Shown: positions 37,354 to 46,042 of the stretch, in pieces | Position numbering within the stretch: the first letter of the stretch is position 1 | Layout: every line of letters starts with the position of its first letter | Assembly (NCBI GenBank): GCA_031082285.1 | Contig: JAVHLK010000018.1 | Coordinates: 1 to 61,259, forward strand | Reading direction: 5' to 3' | Source of the DNA: Desulfomonilaceae bacterium | GTDB taxonomy: Bacteria; Desulfobacterota; Desulfomonilia; Desulfomonilales; Desulfomonilaceae | Length of the DNA: 61,259 nucleotides | Position numbers and translations under genes: made by a program | The notes under the pieces: generated by a model | The model's input: only the letters and a program-made list of their open reading frames with translations | Databases searched by the model: none | Told to the model about the DNA's origin: nothing

Positions 37354-38646
37354 TCAGGGGTGCAACCTGTCCATGAGCCTGGGGAACGCAATGGTTTCTC
37401 TCACGTGACGGATGCCGGCGATCCAGGCTATGGCCCGTTCGATGCCCAGCCCGAATCCCGAGTGCGGGACCGAACCGTATCGTCGCAGGTCAAGGTACCA
37501 TTCGAGGGGTTCCCGATCGAGATTGTGTTCGCGGATTCTCTTTTCCAGGAGTTCCAACGACTCTTCCCGCCGTCCTCCGCCGATGATTTCTCCGTAGCCT
37601 TCCGGAGCCAGAAGGTCGACCGCCAAAGCGATCCGAGGGTCCGTCTCGTCCCTCTTCATGTAGAAAGCCTTTATGTCGGCCGGATAGTGCGTGACAAAAA
37701 AGGGTTTATCGAATTCTTCAGTAAGCACCGCTTCCTCGTCCGCGCCGAAATCATCTCCCCATTGGATGGGGGTCCCGCGTCTCCGTATGATCTCCACGGC
37801 CTTTGAATACGTGATGCGCGGAAAAGGCGAAACAACACGTTCCAGAGGTTCCGTGTCGCGTTCCATGACGCGGAGTTCCGCAGCGCACTTATCGAGAACA
37901 TCTCCGACCACTCGACACACCAATCCCTCGGCCAAATCCATGGTCTCAGGCAACTCCCAGAACGCCATTTCGGGTTCGATCATCCAGAATTCGGTCAAGT
38001 GTCGTCGAGTCTTGGACTTTTCGGCACGAAAGGTCGGGCCGTAGACGTAAATCCGTCCCAGAGACATCGCGGCGGCCTCGCCGTAAAGTTGACCGGACTG
38101 GGTCAAGTATGCGGTTCGGTCGAAGTACTCGACCCGGAAAAGGGACGTGGTCCCCTCGCACGCCGTAGGAGTAAGTATGGGAGCCTCGATGCAGACAAAA
38201 CCCTGCTCGTCGAAAAAACGTTGAGCGGAACGTGTCAGGACCGACCGTATCCTCATCAGCGCGTGCTGCTTGGACGATCTCAGCCAGAGGTGACGGTGAT
38301 CCATGAGGAAACCGACGCCGTGGTCCTTCTTCGAGATCGGGTATTCTCCGGCCTCGGAAACCACAATGAGGTCGCGTACGCCGATTTCGTAACCGATCGG
38401 TGAGCGCGGATCCTCCCGCACCTCACCACGGACTACAACTGATGATTCGTAGGGAATCTTGTCCGCCAGTTCAAATACTTCCGGGGATACCTGATTCTTC
38501 AGCACCACACATTGGATAACTCCCCGCCCGTCCCGGAGCTGCAGAAAACGTATCTTGCCGGACGATCGTCGATTCGCGACCCACCCGCGCAATTCAACCA
38601 GTTCGTGTGCGTGATCCGCGATCTTATCAACCGAAACCCATTCCAT
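37354..38646 (-). CDS. asnS: Asparaginyl-tRNA synthetase
   Basis: A 430-residue class IIb synthetase. The N-terminal OB-fold anticodon domain has LRGWVANRRSSGKIRFLQL. Class II motifs: PILTPTACEGTT, TQSGQLYGEAAAM, motif 2 FRAEKSKTRRHLTEFWMIEP with AsnRS-type spacing (EMAF rather than the AspRS pattern), and motif 3 GFGLGIERAIAWIAG. It charges tRNA-Asn directly. The ATG at 38646 follows GAGAGGG by 6 bases; the frame is open well upstream but outside family length. asnB also occurs in this window, so asparagine is made free and charged directly. Confidence 0.94.
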   Translation of the reverse strand: MEWVSVDKIADHAHELVELRGWVANRRSSGKIRFLQLRDGRGVIQCVVLKNQVSPEVFELADKIPYESSVVVRGEVREDPRSPIGYEIGVRDLIVVSEAGEYPISKKDHGVGFLMDHRHLWLRSSKQHALMRIRSVLTRSAQRFFDEQGFVCIEAPILTPTACEGTTSLFRVEYFDRTAYLTQSGQLYGEAAAMSLGRIYVYGPTFRAEKSKTRRHLTEFWMIEPEMAFWELPETMDLAEGLVCRVVGDVLDKCAAELRVMERDTEPLERVVSPFPRITYSKAVEIIRRRGTPIQWGDDFGADEEAVLTEEFDKPFFVTHYPADIKAFYMKRDETDPRIALAVDLLAPEGYGEIIGGGRREESLELLEKRIREHNLDREPLEWYLDLRRYGSVPHSGFGLGIERAIAWIAGIRHVRETIAFPRLMDRLHP

Positions 38647-38811
38647 CTGAACCCTCTCGATCACGTGGAGACTTGATCGATGTATTGTGCAACAGCACGC
38701 CGTGTCGGTCAAGGAAGGTTGAGAAACGACGTATGGATTGCGTGCATTCAATTGCTCACGTCCGCTCAATCCCCATTGCATCCGCGGTGAGGCTCTGATA
38801 AAAGATCGAAC

Positions 38812-39624
38812 ATGAAATTCAACTTCGTCACCGGCATTCCCGCGCATCCACTCCGCAATTTGGGAATGAGGTTGTTGGCCGCATCGTTTGCTTTGCTGAT
38901 GCTCCATGGATTCTCTCCCGAAAGCGGCGGTGCTTCTCCGACCGTCAAGCCGTCCGAGATCCCGGCGGTCCTCACGGAGAAAGGGAGAACCCTCACCGCG
39001 CTCAAAGCGGTGATGAACGTGAAGAGCAGCTACGACGACGGGAAATCTCAGCAGGATATCAAAGGCTTCCTGCTTTATCGGCGACCCGATGATTTCCGAT
39101 TCCAGGGCCTGGGACCCGGCGGGAACTCGCTGTTTGAACTCGTCATAAAGTCTGCGCGATTTGAGCTCTATATACCCGCGGAGAGCAAGATCATTCGGGG
39201 GCCGAAGACCTGTTTCGGCCGGAGGTTTCCCGATGTGGCAGAGATCGAAGGATTGATTCCGATGATTCTCTATCAGTGGAGGGGAGTGGCCTTTGACAAG
39301 CTCGTTTCCAGCGAGGCCGGCAACATCACCATCCGGCTGAAATTCGAGGGGAGAATCTGGGGAGCGACGCTCGATCCGGAGAAGCTCCTGCTCAAACGCC
39401 TCGTCAGGCTTGGCCCGGACGGCAGAATCGATCTTACGGCCGAGTTTGGGGACTTCTCTTCAGGGGATTACGGTTGGCTTCCCCGACGATTCGAAGTCAG
39501 GTCTCCCACGGCCGGGTGGAGAACCATCGTTCGAATCACGAAGTTCGAGACCAACCCCTTTCTCCTCGAGAAACACTTCAAGTTGGAACCCGTCTATTCA
39601 CCCAAGATCGAAGAATGCCGATGA
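38812..39624 (+). CDS. Exported LolA/LolB-like (DUF4292-type) protein
   Basis: A 270-residue protein with a signal peptide (about residues 14-44, hydrophobic LLAASFALLMLHGF). The mature part looks like the lipoprotein-carrier fold: ALKAVMNVKSSYDDGKSQQD near its start, GFLLYRRPDDFRFQGLGPGG, then FELVIKSARFELYIPAESKI. No Cys lipobox is visible, so it is periplasmic or secreted. It is 10 bases upstream of waaA, consistent with an envelope lipid or lipoprotein task. Assignment rests on fold-like pattern, not on a catalytic motif. Confidence 0.65.
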   Translation: MKFNFVTGIPAHPLRNLGMRLLAASFALLMLHGFSPESGGASPTVKPSEIPAVLTEKGRTLTALKAVMNVKSSYDDGKSQQDIKGFLLYRRPDDFRFQGLGPGGNSLFELVIKSARFELYIPAESKIIRGPKTCFGRRFPDVAEIEGLIPMILYQWRGVAFDKLVSSEAGNITIRLKFEGRIWGATLDPEKLLLKRLVRLGPDGRIDLTAEFGDFSSGDYGWLPRRFEVRSPTAGWRTIVRITKFETNPFLLEKHFKLEPVYSPKIEECR

Positions 39625-39634
39625 CCTCTCTGCA

Positions 39635-40939
39635 ATGAATCGATTCATCTATAACGTGTTCCTTCACACAATTGCGGCGCCGATCATGGCCGCCTACTAT
39701 CTGCCGCGCATTGCACTTGGAGGGAAGTACCGGCGGTCGCTGGGCGGCAAGCTCGGCCGGCTCCCAGCTGATTTCGACCAGGATCGGCTTCGCGACCTTC
39801 GGATATGGTTCCACGCGGTCTCCGTTGGAGAGGTCACGGCGCTCACCCCGCTGGTTAAGGCCGTCAAGGAACTGATTCCCCAGGCGTCCATCGTCGTATC
39901 CACAGGGACCGAAACGGGCCAGGCAAGGGCTCGGGAGTCGATTCTCGAGGCCGATGGTTTCTTGTATCTTCCCTTGGATTTTCCCGGGTTTGTCAACCGC
40001 GTCGTGAAGACCGTCCGACCCGATCTGTTCGTGCTCATGGAGACGGAACTATGGCCGAACCTGATTCATCGTCTCAAAGTTTCCGGAGCTCGAATCGCTC
40101 TGGCAAACGGCCGCATCTCCGATCGATCTTTTCCCCGGTACAAGAAATTGAAGCCGCTGTTTGCGCAGACCCTCGCACATATCGACCTCTTCATGATGTC
40201 ATCCGATGCCGACGAACAGAGGATCGCGGAGATGGGAGCCCCTCGCGATCGTATTACGGTTACGGGCAATACCAAGTTCGACGCTGCCTTGGGAAGGATT
40301 CCCTCACAAGCGGACGTTCAGGTGAGACGCATGTTCGACCTGGATGACTCCGTTCGGGTCTTGGTCGCGGGGAGTACGCATCCCGGCGAGCATGAAATCG
40401 TGCTCGATGCGTTTACCGCGCTTTCTGCAAAGTACCCTGATCTCATCCTGATCGTCGTACCCCGCCACGTGGAAAAAGCGCCGCTCATACAGTCCGCAAT
40501 GAAGAGCCGCCGTATGAGTCCGGCACTCCTGAGAAGCGCGGTGGATTCGGGCGAGCGCCGCGGGGATCGGAGAGTTATCATCGTGGATCGTATAGGAGAA
40601 CTGTTTCAAATCTATTCAGTTGCTTCGGTGGTCTTCGTGGGCGGATCGCTGGTTCCGAGGGGAGGACAAAACATAGTGGAACCCGCGGCCTGGGGCAAGA
40701 TGGTCCTCTTCGGCCCGTCGATGGAAGATTTCCGAGAAGCTCGAGAGATCCTGAAAAGGGTTGGTGCAGGAATCGAAATCACCGGGGCGAAAGATCTCAC
40801 CGCGCGCGTCGACGATATCCTGTCCGATCCGGAGGGCTATGGCAAGTCGGCGCAAACCGGACGTCGGGAGATCTTCAAGCACGTCGGAAGCTCACGCAAG
40901 AACGCCGAATATCTTTCAAAGCTCGTCAATACTACCTGA
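39635..40939 (+). CDS. waaA: 3-deoxy-D-manno-octulosonic acid (Kdo) transferase WaaA/KdtA
   Basis: A 434-residue GT30 glycosyltransferase. The N-terminal membrane anchor (about 5-25) precedes the first Rossmann domain with IWFHAVSVGEVTALTPLV (catalytic Glu in GEV), VLMETELWPNL and LANGRISDRSF; the second domain has VAGSTHPGEHE, VVPRHVEK, VFVGGSLVPRGGQNIVEPA. It adds Kdo to lipid A precursor at the inner membrane, evidence that the organism makes lipopolysaccharide. No strong ribosome site precedes the ATG at 39635, but coupling to the gene 10 bases upstream is likely. It overlaps the converging Sua5-like gene by 8 bases. Confidence 0.95.
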   Translation: MNRFIYNVFLHTIAAPIMAAYYLPRIALGGKYRRSLGGKLGRLPADFDQDRLRDLRIWFHAVSVGEVTALTPLVKAVKELIPQASIVVSTGTETGQARARESILEADGFLYLPLDFPGFVNRVVKTVRPDLFVLMETELWPNLIHRLKVSGARIALANGRISDRSFPRYKKLKPLFAQTLAHIDLFMMSSDADEQRIAEMGAPRDRITVTGNTKFDAALGRIPSQADVQVRRMFDLDDSVRVLVAGSTHPGEHEIVLDAFTALSAKYPDLILIVVPRHVEKAPLIQSAMKSRRMSPALLRSAVDSGERRGDRRVIIVDRIGELFQIYSVASVVFVGGSLVPRGGQNIVEPAAWGKMVLFGPSMEDFREAREILKRVGAGIEITGAKDLTARVDDILSDPEGYGKSAQTGRREIFKHVGSSRKNAEYLSKLVNTT

Positions 40940-41540
40940 AAGGCTCCACGTCGCCTTTGCCGTCCCGAATGATCACCGGCTCGTCGTCCAACAGACTGAT
41001 TACCGACGAAGGCTCCGGTAGGAATACCCCGCCGTCTATAATCAAGTCCACTTGTCCTTTGTAAATTCGGTCGATCTCTTTCGGATCGTCGAGCAGCTGA
41101 TCGTCGGGCATTCGGACGGACGAGCTGAGTATCGGATTTCCCATCGCGGCGACGAGAGCCTGGGAGATCCTGTTGTCCGGAATACGAATGCCCACTTCGT
41201 TTCGCTTTGTCAGAACGATCCTGGGCACGAGTTTGGTGGCTTTGAGGATGAAGGTGTAGGGTCCCGGCAGGTAACGTCTGAGGACCTTGTAGGCTCGGTC
41301 GGTCACCTGCGCATAGTCTGCAATGGTCTTCAAATCCGAGAAGACGAATGAGAGATGGGTCTTATTGTCAAGCCTCTTGATTCGTCGGACGGTTTCAAGG
41401 GCCTTCTTGCTCCGTATATCGCAACCCAGACCGTAAACCGTGTCGGTAGGATACACGATTACGCCTCCTGAACGCAGGATTCCTGCGACACGTTCAATGT
41501 GTCTTGGTTGCGGATGCGCCGGGTTAATTTGAAGGATCAT
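40932..41540 (-). CDS. Sua5/YciO/YrdC-family protein (threonylcarbamoyl-AMP synthase type)
   Basis: A 202-residue YrdC-domain protein. The N-terminal GGVIVYPTDTVYGLGCDIRS and KRLDNKTHLSFVFSDL, PGPYTFILKA, NEVGIRIPDN and PILSSSVR follow the YciO branch more than TsaC. Sua5/TsaC make the t6A precursor for tRNA; YciO paralogues have weak or unclear activity, so the exact function is open. It lacks the C-terminal Sua5 domain. ATG at 41540 has GAGAGGG upstream; TTG at 41546 is possible. Its 3' end overlaps waaA by 8 bases (converging). Confidence 0.88.
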   Translation of the reverse strand: MILQINPAHPQPRHIERVAGILRSGGVIVYPTDTVYGLGCDIRSKKALETVRRIKRLDNKTHLSFVFSDLKTIADYAQVTDRAYKVLRRYLPGPYTFILKATKLVPRIVLTKRNEVGIRIPDNRISQALVAAMGNPILSSSVRMPDDQLLDDPKEIDRIYKGQVDLIIDGGVFLPEPSSVISLLDDEPVIIRDGKGDVEPFR

Positions 41541-41670
41541 GGACAAACCCTCTCGATGGAACGGACTTTATTTCAGTCCTATCGTCGGATGATGATGGTC
41601 GCTTAAATCGACACGGCCGCGGATTCCCTCGCCTGGAAACACATGCGACCGTACTCGCCCGCGCGTGCAC

Positions 41671-42792
41671 TCATTTAGGATATGCGATTCGACCGTCAAG
41701 GAGCAAGTCTCCTCCCACGCGCGACGATCGTGAGTCGACCAGGCGAGGAGCTTCATCGAGAGTCCTGATCCCAGTGCCCATTATGCCGGTGGGAGCCGAT
41801 TCTCCGCCAATGATCATGGGCGAATAGAAGAACAGGCACCTGTCCACGACTTTAGCCTCCAGAGCACTCCACGCGAGTTGCCCGCCACCCTCGATAAGAA
41901 CCGACGTGATTCCGGTTCGATACACCCGGGCCAGCAGGTCCGGGATGTCCACCTGGGCCTTCCCCGAAGTCCGAACAATCTTGGCCCCTTTCTGTTCCAG
42001 CTTCACACGGAGATCGGACGGCGGATTCTTCTTTGTGCCGATGATGACGCCCGACGACGAGGACGGGTTGAAGATTTTTGCGGTCAGGGGGGTCCTGAGA
42101 TTCGAGTCTGCCACGATGCGGACGGGGTCCCGTCCTTGCCTTCCGTGGAGACGCGTCGTGAGCGACGGGTCGTCGGAAAGCACGGTTCCGATCCCGACCA
42201 TGACGGCCGAAACGCGATCTCTCAACCGATGGACCTTCGCCCGCGATTCCGGGGACGAAATCCATTGCGAATGCCCCGAACGAGTCGCAATCCTCCCATC
42301 GAGACTCATGGCCAATTTCAGGAACACGAACGGACGGTGAAGTTTGATGTTCGTCAGGTATACTTCATTGAGGCGTCGGCAAAGGTTCTCGTGCACTCCC
42401 CCGATCACTTCGATGCCTGCGGCTCGCAGGGTCTTCGCGCCCCCGCCGCGTACCCCCGGGTTGGGATCGTCCATGCCGTACCAGACACGCTTGATGCCGG
42501 CTTCCTGAATGGCCTCGGTGCACGGTGGAGTTCGTCCGTGATGGTTACACGGTTCCAGGGTCACAAAGAGATCCGCACCTCGGGCATCCGACCCGGCGCT
42601 TCGTATCGCCTCCACCTCGGCATGGGGCTTGCCGGCCGCGCGATGGTACCCTTCGCCGACTATCTTGCCGGCCTTCACGATCACCGCGCCGACCGCCGGG
42701 TTGGGAGAGGTCTTCCCGAGAGCCCTCCGTGCCAACTCAAGAGCACGAGTCATGTACGTTTCTGCTTCTCGGGGGATCTTGGGATTCTTCAT
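41671..42792 (-). CDS. ribD: Bifunctional riboflavin deaminase/reductase RibD
   Basis: A 373-residue two-domain enzyme. The N-terminal zinc deaminase domain has [14 protein letters not shown], the HAE motif in [10 protein letters not shown] and [17 protein letters not shown]. The C-terminal reductase has [29 protein letters not shown] and [14 protein letters not shown]. It performs steps two and three of riboflavin synthesis. The frame begins inside the end of nrdR, overlapping it by 56 bases; a later ATG at 42753 would still overlap. It is separated by about 18 kb from the other riboflavin genes. Confidence 0.95.
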   Translation of the reverse strand: MKNPKIPREAETYMTRALELARRALGKTSPNPAVGAVIVKAGKIVGEGYHRAAGKPHAEVEAIRSAGSDARGADLFVTLEPCNHHGRTPPCTEAIQEAGIKRVWYGMDDPNPGVRGGGAKTLRAAGIEVIGGVHENLCRRLNEVYLTNIKLHRPFVFLKLAMSLDGRIATRSGHSQWISSPESRAKVHRLRDRVSAVMVGIGTVLSDDPSLTTRLHGRQGRDPVRIVADSNLRTPLTAKIFNPSSSSGVIIGTKKNPPSDLRVKLEQKGAKIVRTSGKAQVDIPDLLARVYRTGITSVLIEGGGQLAWSALEAKVVDRCLFFYSPMIIGGESAPTGIMGTGIRTLDEAPRLVDSRSSRVGGDLLLDGRIAYPK

Positions 42793-43291
42793 TTTCCTTC
42801 AGGGATTCGTCTTCCGAGCGTCGCTGCTCCCGGGCCTTTCTGGTATCGTAGAGTTCCTTCAGTTCGTCCATGAATTCTTGAATATCACGAAACGATCTAT
42901 ATACAGAGGCAAAGCGCACGTACGCGACGTCATCGAGTTGTTGAAGCGCTTTCATCACCCGTTCGCCTATGTGCGTGACACTGATCTCCTTTTCGGGCAT
43001 TTCCAGGAGCTCATGCTCAATGGAATCGGCCACCGCTTCGATCTTATCGACACTCACCGATCTCTTCTGACACGCCCGTCGCATGCCTTCCACGATTTTC
43101 GTTCTGTCAAAGGCTTCACGACGGCCGTCTTTCTTGATCACATACGGAAGAATTTCTTCAATACGTTCGTACGTGGTGAATCTCTTCTTGCAGCTCAGGC
43201 ACTGTCGTCGTCGACGGATTACGGTGCTGTCCTTACCGAGGCGGGAGTCTATCACTCTGTCGTCGATTGCACCGCAAGATGGACATTTCAT
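42737..43291 (-). CDS. nrdR: Transcriptional repressor NrdR
   Basis: A 184-residue NrdR protein. The N-terminal zinc ribbon is [17 protein letters not shown] with a second pair in [13 protein letters not shown]; the ATP-cone follows ([20 protein letters not shown] ... [10 protein letters not shown]). It represses ribonucleotide reductase genes according to dATP/ATP. The last 30 residues are a charged tail not needed by the family (usual length about 150-160), and their coding sequence overlaps ribD. A -10-like TATAAA lies about 65-70 bases upstream. It heads an nrdR-ribD operon. Confidence 0.95.
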   Translation of the reverse strand: MKCPSCGAIDDRVIDSRLGKDSTVIRRRRQCLSCKKRFTTYERIEEILPYVIKKDGRREAFDRTKIVEGMRRACQKRSVSVDKIEAVADSIEHELLEMPEKEISVTHIGERVMKALQQLDDVAYVRFASVYRSFRDIQEFMDELKELYDTRKAREQRRSEDESLKENEESQDPPRSRNVHDSCS

Positions 43292-43558
43292 ACTGAACAG
43301 CCTTTATCCGAGTCGTCGACAAACCGACCGGGCCACTCTATATTTATACCGAATCTCGGGACGATGCAACAAAAATTTAGAATTGTGGTGAGCTTTTGAC
43401 CAAAGTTCTCCGGTAATAGGTTGACCGCACTCGAGGGACAATCTCGTTCGCTCGGCGCCGCGTTCCGCAAAGGTCTCTGCGTATTCGCGGAATCAATCCC
43501 CGGGTTGGCGGTGCCGGCCGTCTCTCCGGCGAACCGTTGCCGTTCCGGGTTGTTGCAT

Positions 43559-43583
43559 GAATAATACCGCCTTGGTATTATTC
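43559..43583. promoter_or_regulatory. Perfect hairpin/inverted repeat upstream of the NusG-II gene
   Basis: GAATAATACC (43559-43568) and GGTATTATTC (43574-43583) are a perfect 10-base inverted repeat with a five-base spacer, 26 bases before the start at 43609, in the intergenic space divergent from nrdR. It may be an operator or a transcript 5' hairpin. Confidence 0.5.
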
Positions 43584-43608
43584 CCCGGTGTGGATTCGCA
43601 TAAGGAAC

Positions 43609-43992
43609 ATGATCATCACGAGATATGTAACGATCGGCGATTGCGCGCTTATCACGGCCATAATCGTGTCGGCCGTCGCCCTGCTGTTTGTCCTCCCTAC
43701 CCTGGTCGTTTCAGGAGGCACGAACGTCGAGGTGCGTTCGGGCGATCGAGTTGCCGGGCGCTATTCATTGGATGAGGACAGGCGGGTTCCCGTCGAGGGA
43801 CCTCTGGGTACCACGGTTGTACGCATAACGGACGGGCACGCGCACATCGAGTCCTCGCCTTGTCCTCACAAGTTCTGCCTCAGGATGGGACCCGTCGGCG
43901 GTGAGGGAGGGCTGATTGTCTGCGTTCCCAACGAAGTCTCGGTAACCGTGGCAAACGACCGGGCGGACGGCATCGACGCGGTGAGCCGATGA
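43609..43992 (+). CDS. NusG domain II-containing membrane protein
   Basis: A 127-residue protein: one N-terminal membrane helix (about 12-36, ALITAIIVSAVALLFVLPTL) followed by a small beta domain of the NusG_II type, with the motif SPCPHKFCLRMG (two cysteines) and GGLIVCVPNEVSV at the end. Such proteins are commonly paired with the Gx transporter gene, as here, and often with ApbE or polyprenyl synthase genes. The role is unknown, perhaps extracytoplasmic redox or flavin-linked. ATG at 43609 chosen; the frame is open to 43588. It overlaps the next gene by 4 bases (ATGA). Confidence 0.82.
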   Translation: MIITRYVTIGDCALITAIIVSAVALLFVLPTLVVSGGTNVEVRSGDRVAGRYSLDEDRRVPVEGPLGTTVVRITDGHAHIESSPCPHKFCLRMGPVGGEGGLIVCVPNEVSVTVANDRADGIDAVSR

Positions 43993-44498
43993 ACGATCGC
44001 ATGCAGAACCTATCCAGGCTGGCTCTGCTGCTCGCTCTGGCAACCGTGATCCATACCGCGGAAGCGGTTCTCCCCATAACCTTCGTGTGGTTCCGGTTCG
44101 GGTTTGCCAACATCGTCGGCCTCTCCACTCTGTATCTCTTCGGATTCAAGGACGCTCTGGTGGTGACAATCGGAAGGATCTTTCTTGGATCCTTGTTTGC
44201 AGGGCTCTTCGGGTCACCGGCCTTTCTTCTCTCCTTTGCCGGCGGCACGAGTTCGATACTGGCAATGGGAATCGTGCATCGTTTCGGTTCCGGACTGTTC
44301 TCCGAAGTCGGCATCAGCGTGGTCGGCGCGGTGGTTCACAACGTTGCGCAGCTCGTTGTCGCATACTTGCTGCTCGTGAAAAATCCGGGAATATTCCTTC
44401 TCCTACCCCTTATGCTCTTCGCTGCGGCGGGTACCGGTTTCGTCAACGGACTGGCGGTTCGTTTCCTCGTCGCACACTTCAGAAAGGTGCGGTCCTAA
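43989..44498 (+). CDS. Gx transporter family membrane protein (COG4769)
   Basis: A 169-residue membrane protein with about five helices (10-30, 35-55, 60-85, 100-125, 130-155), of the family formerly called heptaprenyl diphosphate synthase component I. Signatures FRFGFANIVGLSTLYLFG and FLGSLFAGLFGSPAFLLSFA hold its Gly-x repeats. Function is uncertain: an ECF-like S component or transport of a precursor are suggested. Translationally coupled to the NusG-II gene. It overlaps the converging radical SAM gene by 4 bases. Confidence 0.85.
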   Translation: MNDRMQNLSRLALLLALATVIHTAEAVLPITFVWFRFGFANIVGLSTLYLFGFKDALVVTIGRIFLGSLFAGLFGSPAFLLSFAGGTSSILAMGIVHRFGSGLFSEVGISVVGAVVHNVAQLVVAYLLLVKNPGIFLLLPLMLFAAAGTGFVNGLAVRFLVAHFRKVRS

Positions 44499-45706
44499 TA
44501 CCCCATCAATCCGCAACAACGGCTGCATACGGGCATCAGCCCCTGCTCGGTGATGCTCTTACGGAACCTGCGATACGGCTCGGAATTCCAGATCTCGGTG
44601 ATCGTCTTCTCTTTGACGTTGCCGACCACATAGTCGTGGTAATCCCGGCACGGAGACATGTCGCCGTTCGAATTGATTTCCACCGCGCCGTATATCGATA
44701 CGCACCGGTCAAACCCGAAACGACAGTCATGGTCCGTGTAGTAACGTTCGATATCTTTCGGGTCGCCGATCGGCGGCATGATCACCACCGCCGGCCCGGA
44801 CAGGGAAGTCGCCAAGGATCCCAATCGCTTCAACTGGTTGGAAAGCACGCCGTAATCGGGCGGCCGCCAACTCCCTACCCAGCCGAAATGCTTCTCCGGT
44901 TTGAAACCGAAACGTGCCTCGAAGTCTTCGACGTGTCGCCGCGCGGACTCTTCATCGATCCACCAGGAGAGGTAGAACACGCAGACGTCCACCTGATCTC
45001 GAAACACGTCGTAGATGTCCACCAACCGATTGTAGTTCACATTGTTGATCGTTGTGAGCGCGGCAATGAGCGGCAGTCGCTGCTTCTTTTCCTTGCGGAG
45101 CTCGTTGATGCGACGTATGGACTGCGAGATCGTGCCGAAGTTATCCACACTTGGATTGGCTCCGGGACGGCTCGCGTTGTGCGTGGCCGCGTCCGGACCG
45201 TCCACGGAGATTTGGATCACGAACATGGGTGCTTCCACAAGCCGCTCAGCGTGTTGAACCAGACCCGTACCATTGGTGGCTATGCTGGGCGGCATGCCCA
45301 ACCGTGCCGCTTCTTCAATGATGTCCACCGAACCCTTGTACAGCATGGGTTCCCCGCCCCACAGGTACACCGAAGGGCTGTGGCCTCGTTCGTCCAAGTC
45401 GTGGAGAAGTTGGATATATCGTTCAGGTTTCACTTCCTCTTTCTTGAGGTCGCTCACGGAACACGACCGTAGAAAGCCGCTGTCGCCCCATTGCCCGCAG
45501 GTGTGGCAGCGCAGGTTACAGATGTCGGTGATTCTGATGCTGCATTGCCTGATGCGGTTCGCCATCCCCTCATTGGAGTGCCGGGAGAGGTTGCGGATGA
45601 ACTTGTCGACCTGAATCATGGCAACGTTCTTGGCGTACGTCGGGCTTTCCAGCAGCTTTGGCGCGGTCTTCAGTATGGTGTTGATCGGTAACCAGCTTTG
45701 GCTCAT
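44495..45706 (-). CDS. Radical SAM/SPASM-domain protein
   Basis: A 403-residue radical SAM protein. The [4Fe-4S] SAM motif CNLRCHTCG (CxxxCxxC) lies near residue 63 and GGEPMLY is the SAM-binding GGE motif. The C-terminal SPASM-type region has cysteines in DRCVSIYGAVEINSNGDMSP, CRDYHDYVVGNV and the CSRCCGLMGY tail, likely for auxiliary clusters. Such proteins modify peptides, sugars or lipids; no peptide precursor or maturation partner is seen nearby, so the substrate is unknown. Its upstream neighbour on the same strand is asnB, 336 bases away. Confidence 0.85.
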   Translation of the reverse strand: MSQSWLPINTILKTAPKLLESPTYAKNVAMIQVDKFIRNLSRHSNEGMANRIRQCSIRITDICNLRCHTCGQWGDSGFLRSCSVSDLKKEEVKPERYIQLLHDLDERGHSPSVYLWGGEPMLYKGSVDIIEEAARLGMPPSIATNGTGLVQHAERLVEAPMFVIQISVDGPDAATHNASRPGANPSVDNFGTISQSIRRINELRKEKKQRLPLIAALTTINNVNYNRLVDIYDVFRDQVDVCVFYLSWWIDEESARRHVEDFEARFGFKPEKHFGWVGSWRPPDYGVLSNQLKRLGSLATSLSGPAVVIMPPIGDPKDIERYYTDHDCRFGFDRCVSIYGAVEINSNGDMSPCRDYHDYVVGNVKEKTITEIWNSEPYRRFRKSITEQGLMPVCSRCCGLMGY

Positions 45707-45808
45707 CTCCGCATGCCTTCTCTACACAAGATAATCACGGATCATACACGGCCGCGTGGAGGAACGCAAGGCCGGCAGAACTCCGGCCGCGTCGGGAATT
45801 CGGGGTGC

Positions 45809-46042
45809 TCAATACAGTTTGTCGTAGAGGGCACGTTCGTGGGCGACCAGTCCGCGTTGCCTGTCAAAGCTACTCCAGAGGTGCGTCTGCCGAAGAGAAC
45901 AGAAATCCCTCCCGCTCGGCGCCGGTCCCGGGAGCGTTCGATTCCTTGCCGGGGCATCAGATGCGGCAAACGTCATGTGCAACCGGGCACTCAGAGAAGG
46001 GGCTCCATCATCAAGATGAGGGTTGTGTCCCCGGAAATTTGC
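45809..46042 (-). other. In-frame open extension after the asnB stop
   Basis: The 78 codons after the asnB TGA (46045-46043) stay open in the same frame until a TGA at 45811-45809. An ATG lies within it. The end of the translation, for example RGLVAHERALYDKLY, looks like a protein C-terminus, perhaps a decayed glycosyltransferase, but no family can be named. Chance is not excluded. The asnB product is already full length, so this is probably not translated. Confidence 0.25.

Noticed and set aside
38778-38806. TTGCAT-17-TAAAAG as a promoter for the LolA/LolB-like gene
   Set aside because: The -10 would lie only about 7 bases before the ATG, and the -35 matches at three of six bases.
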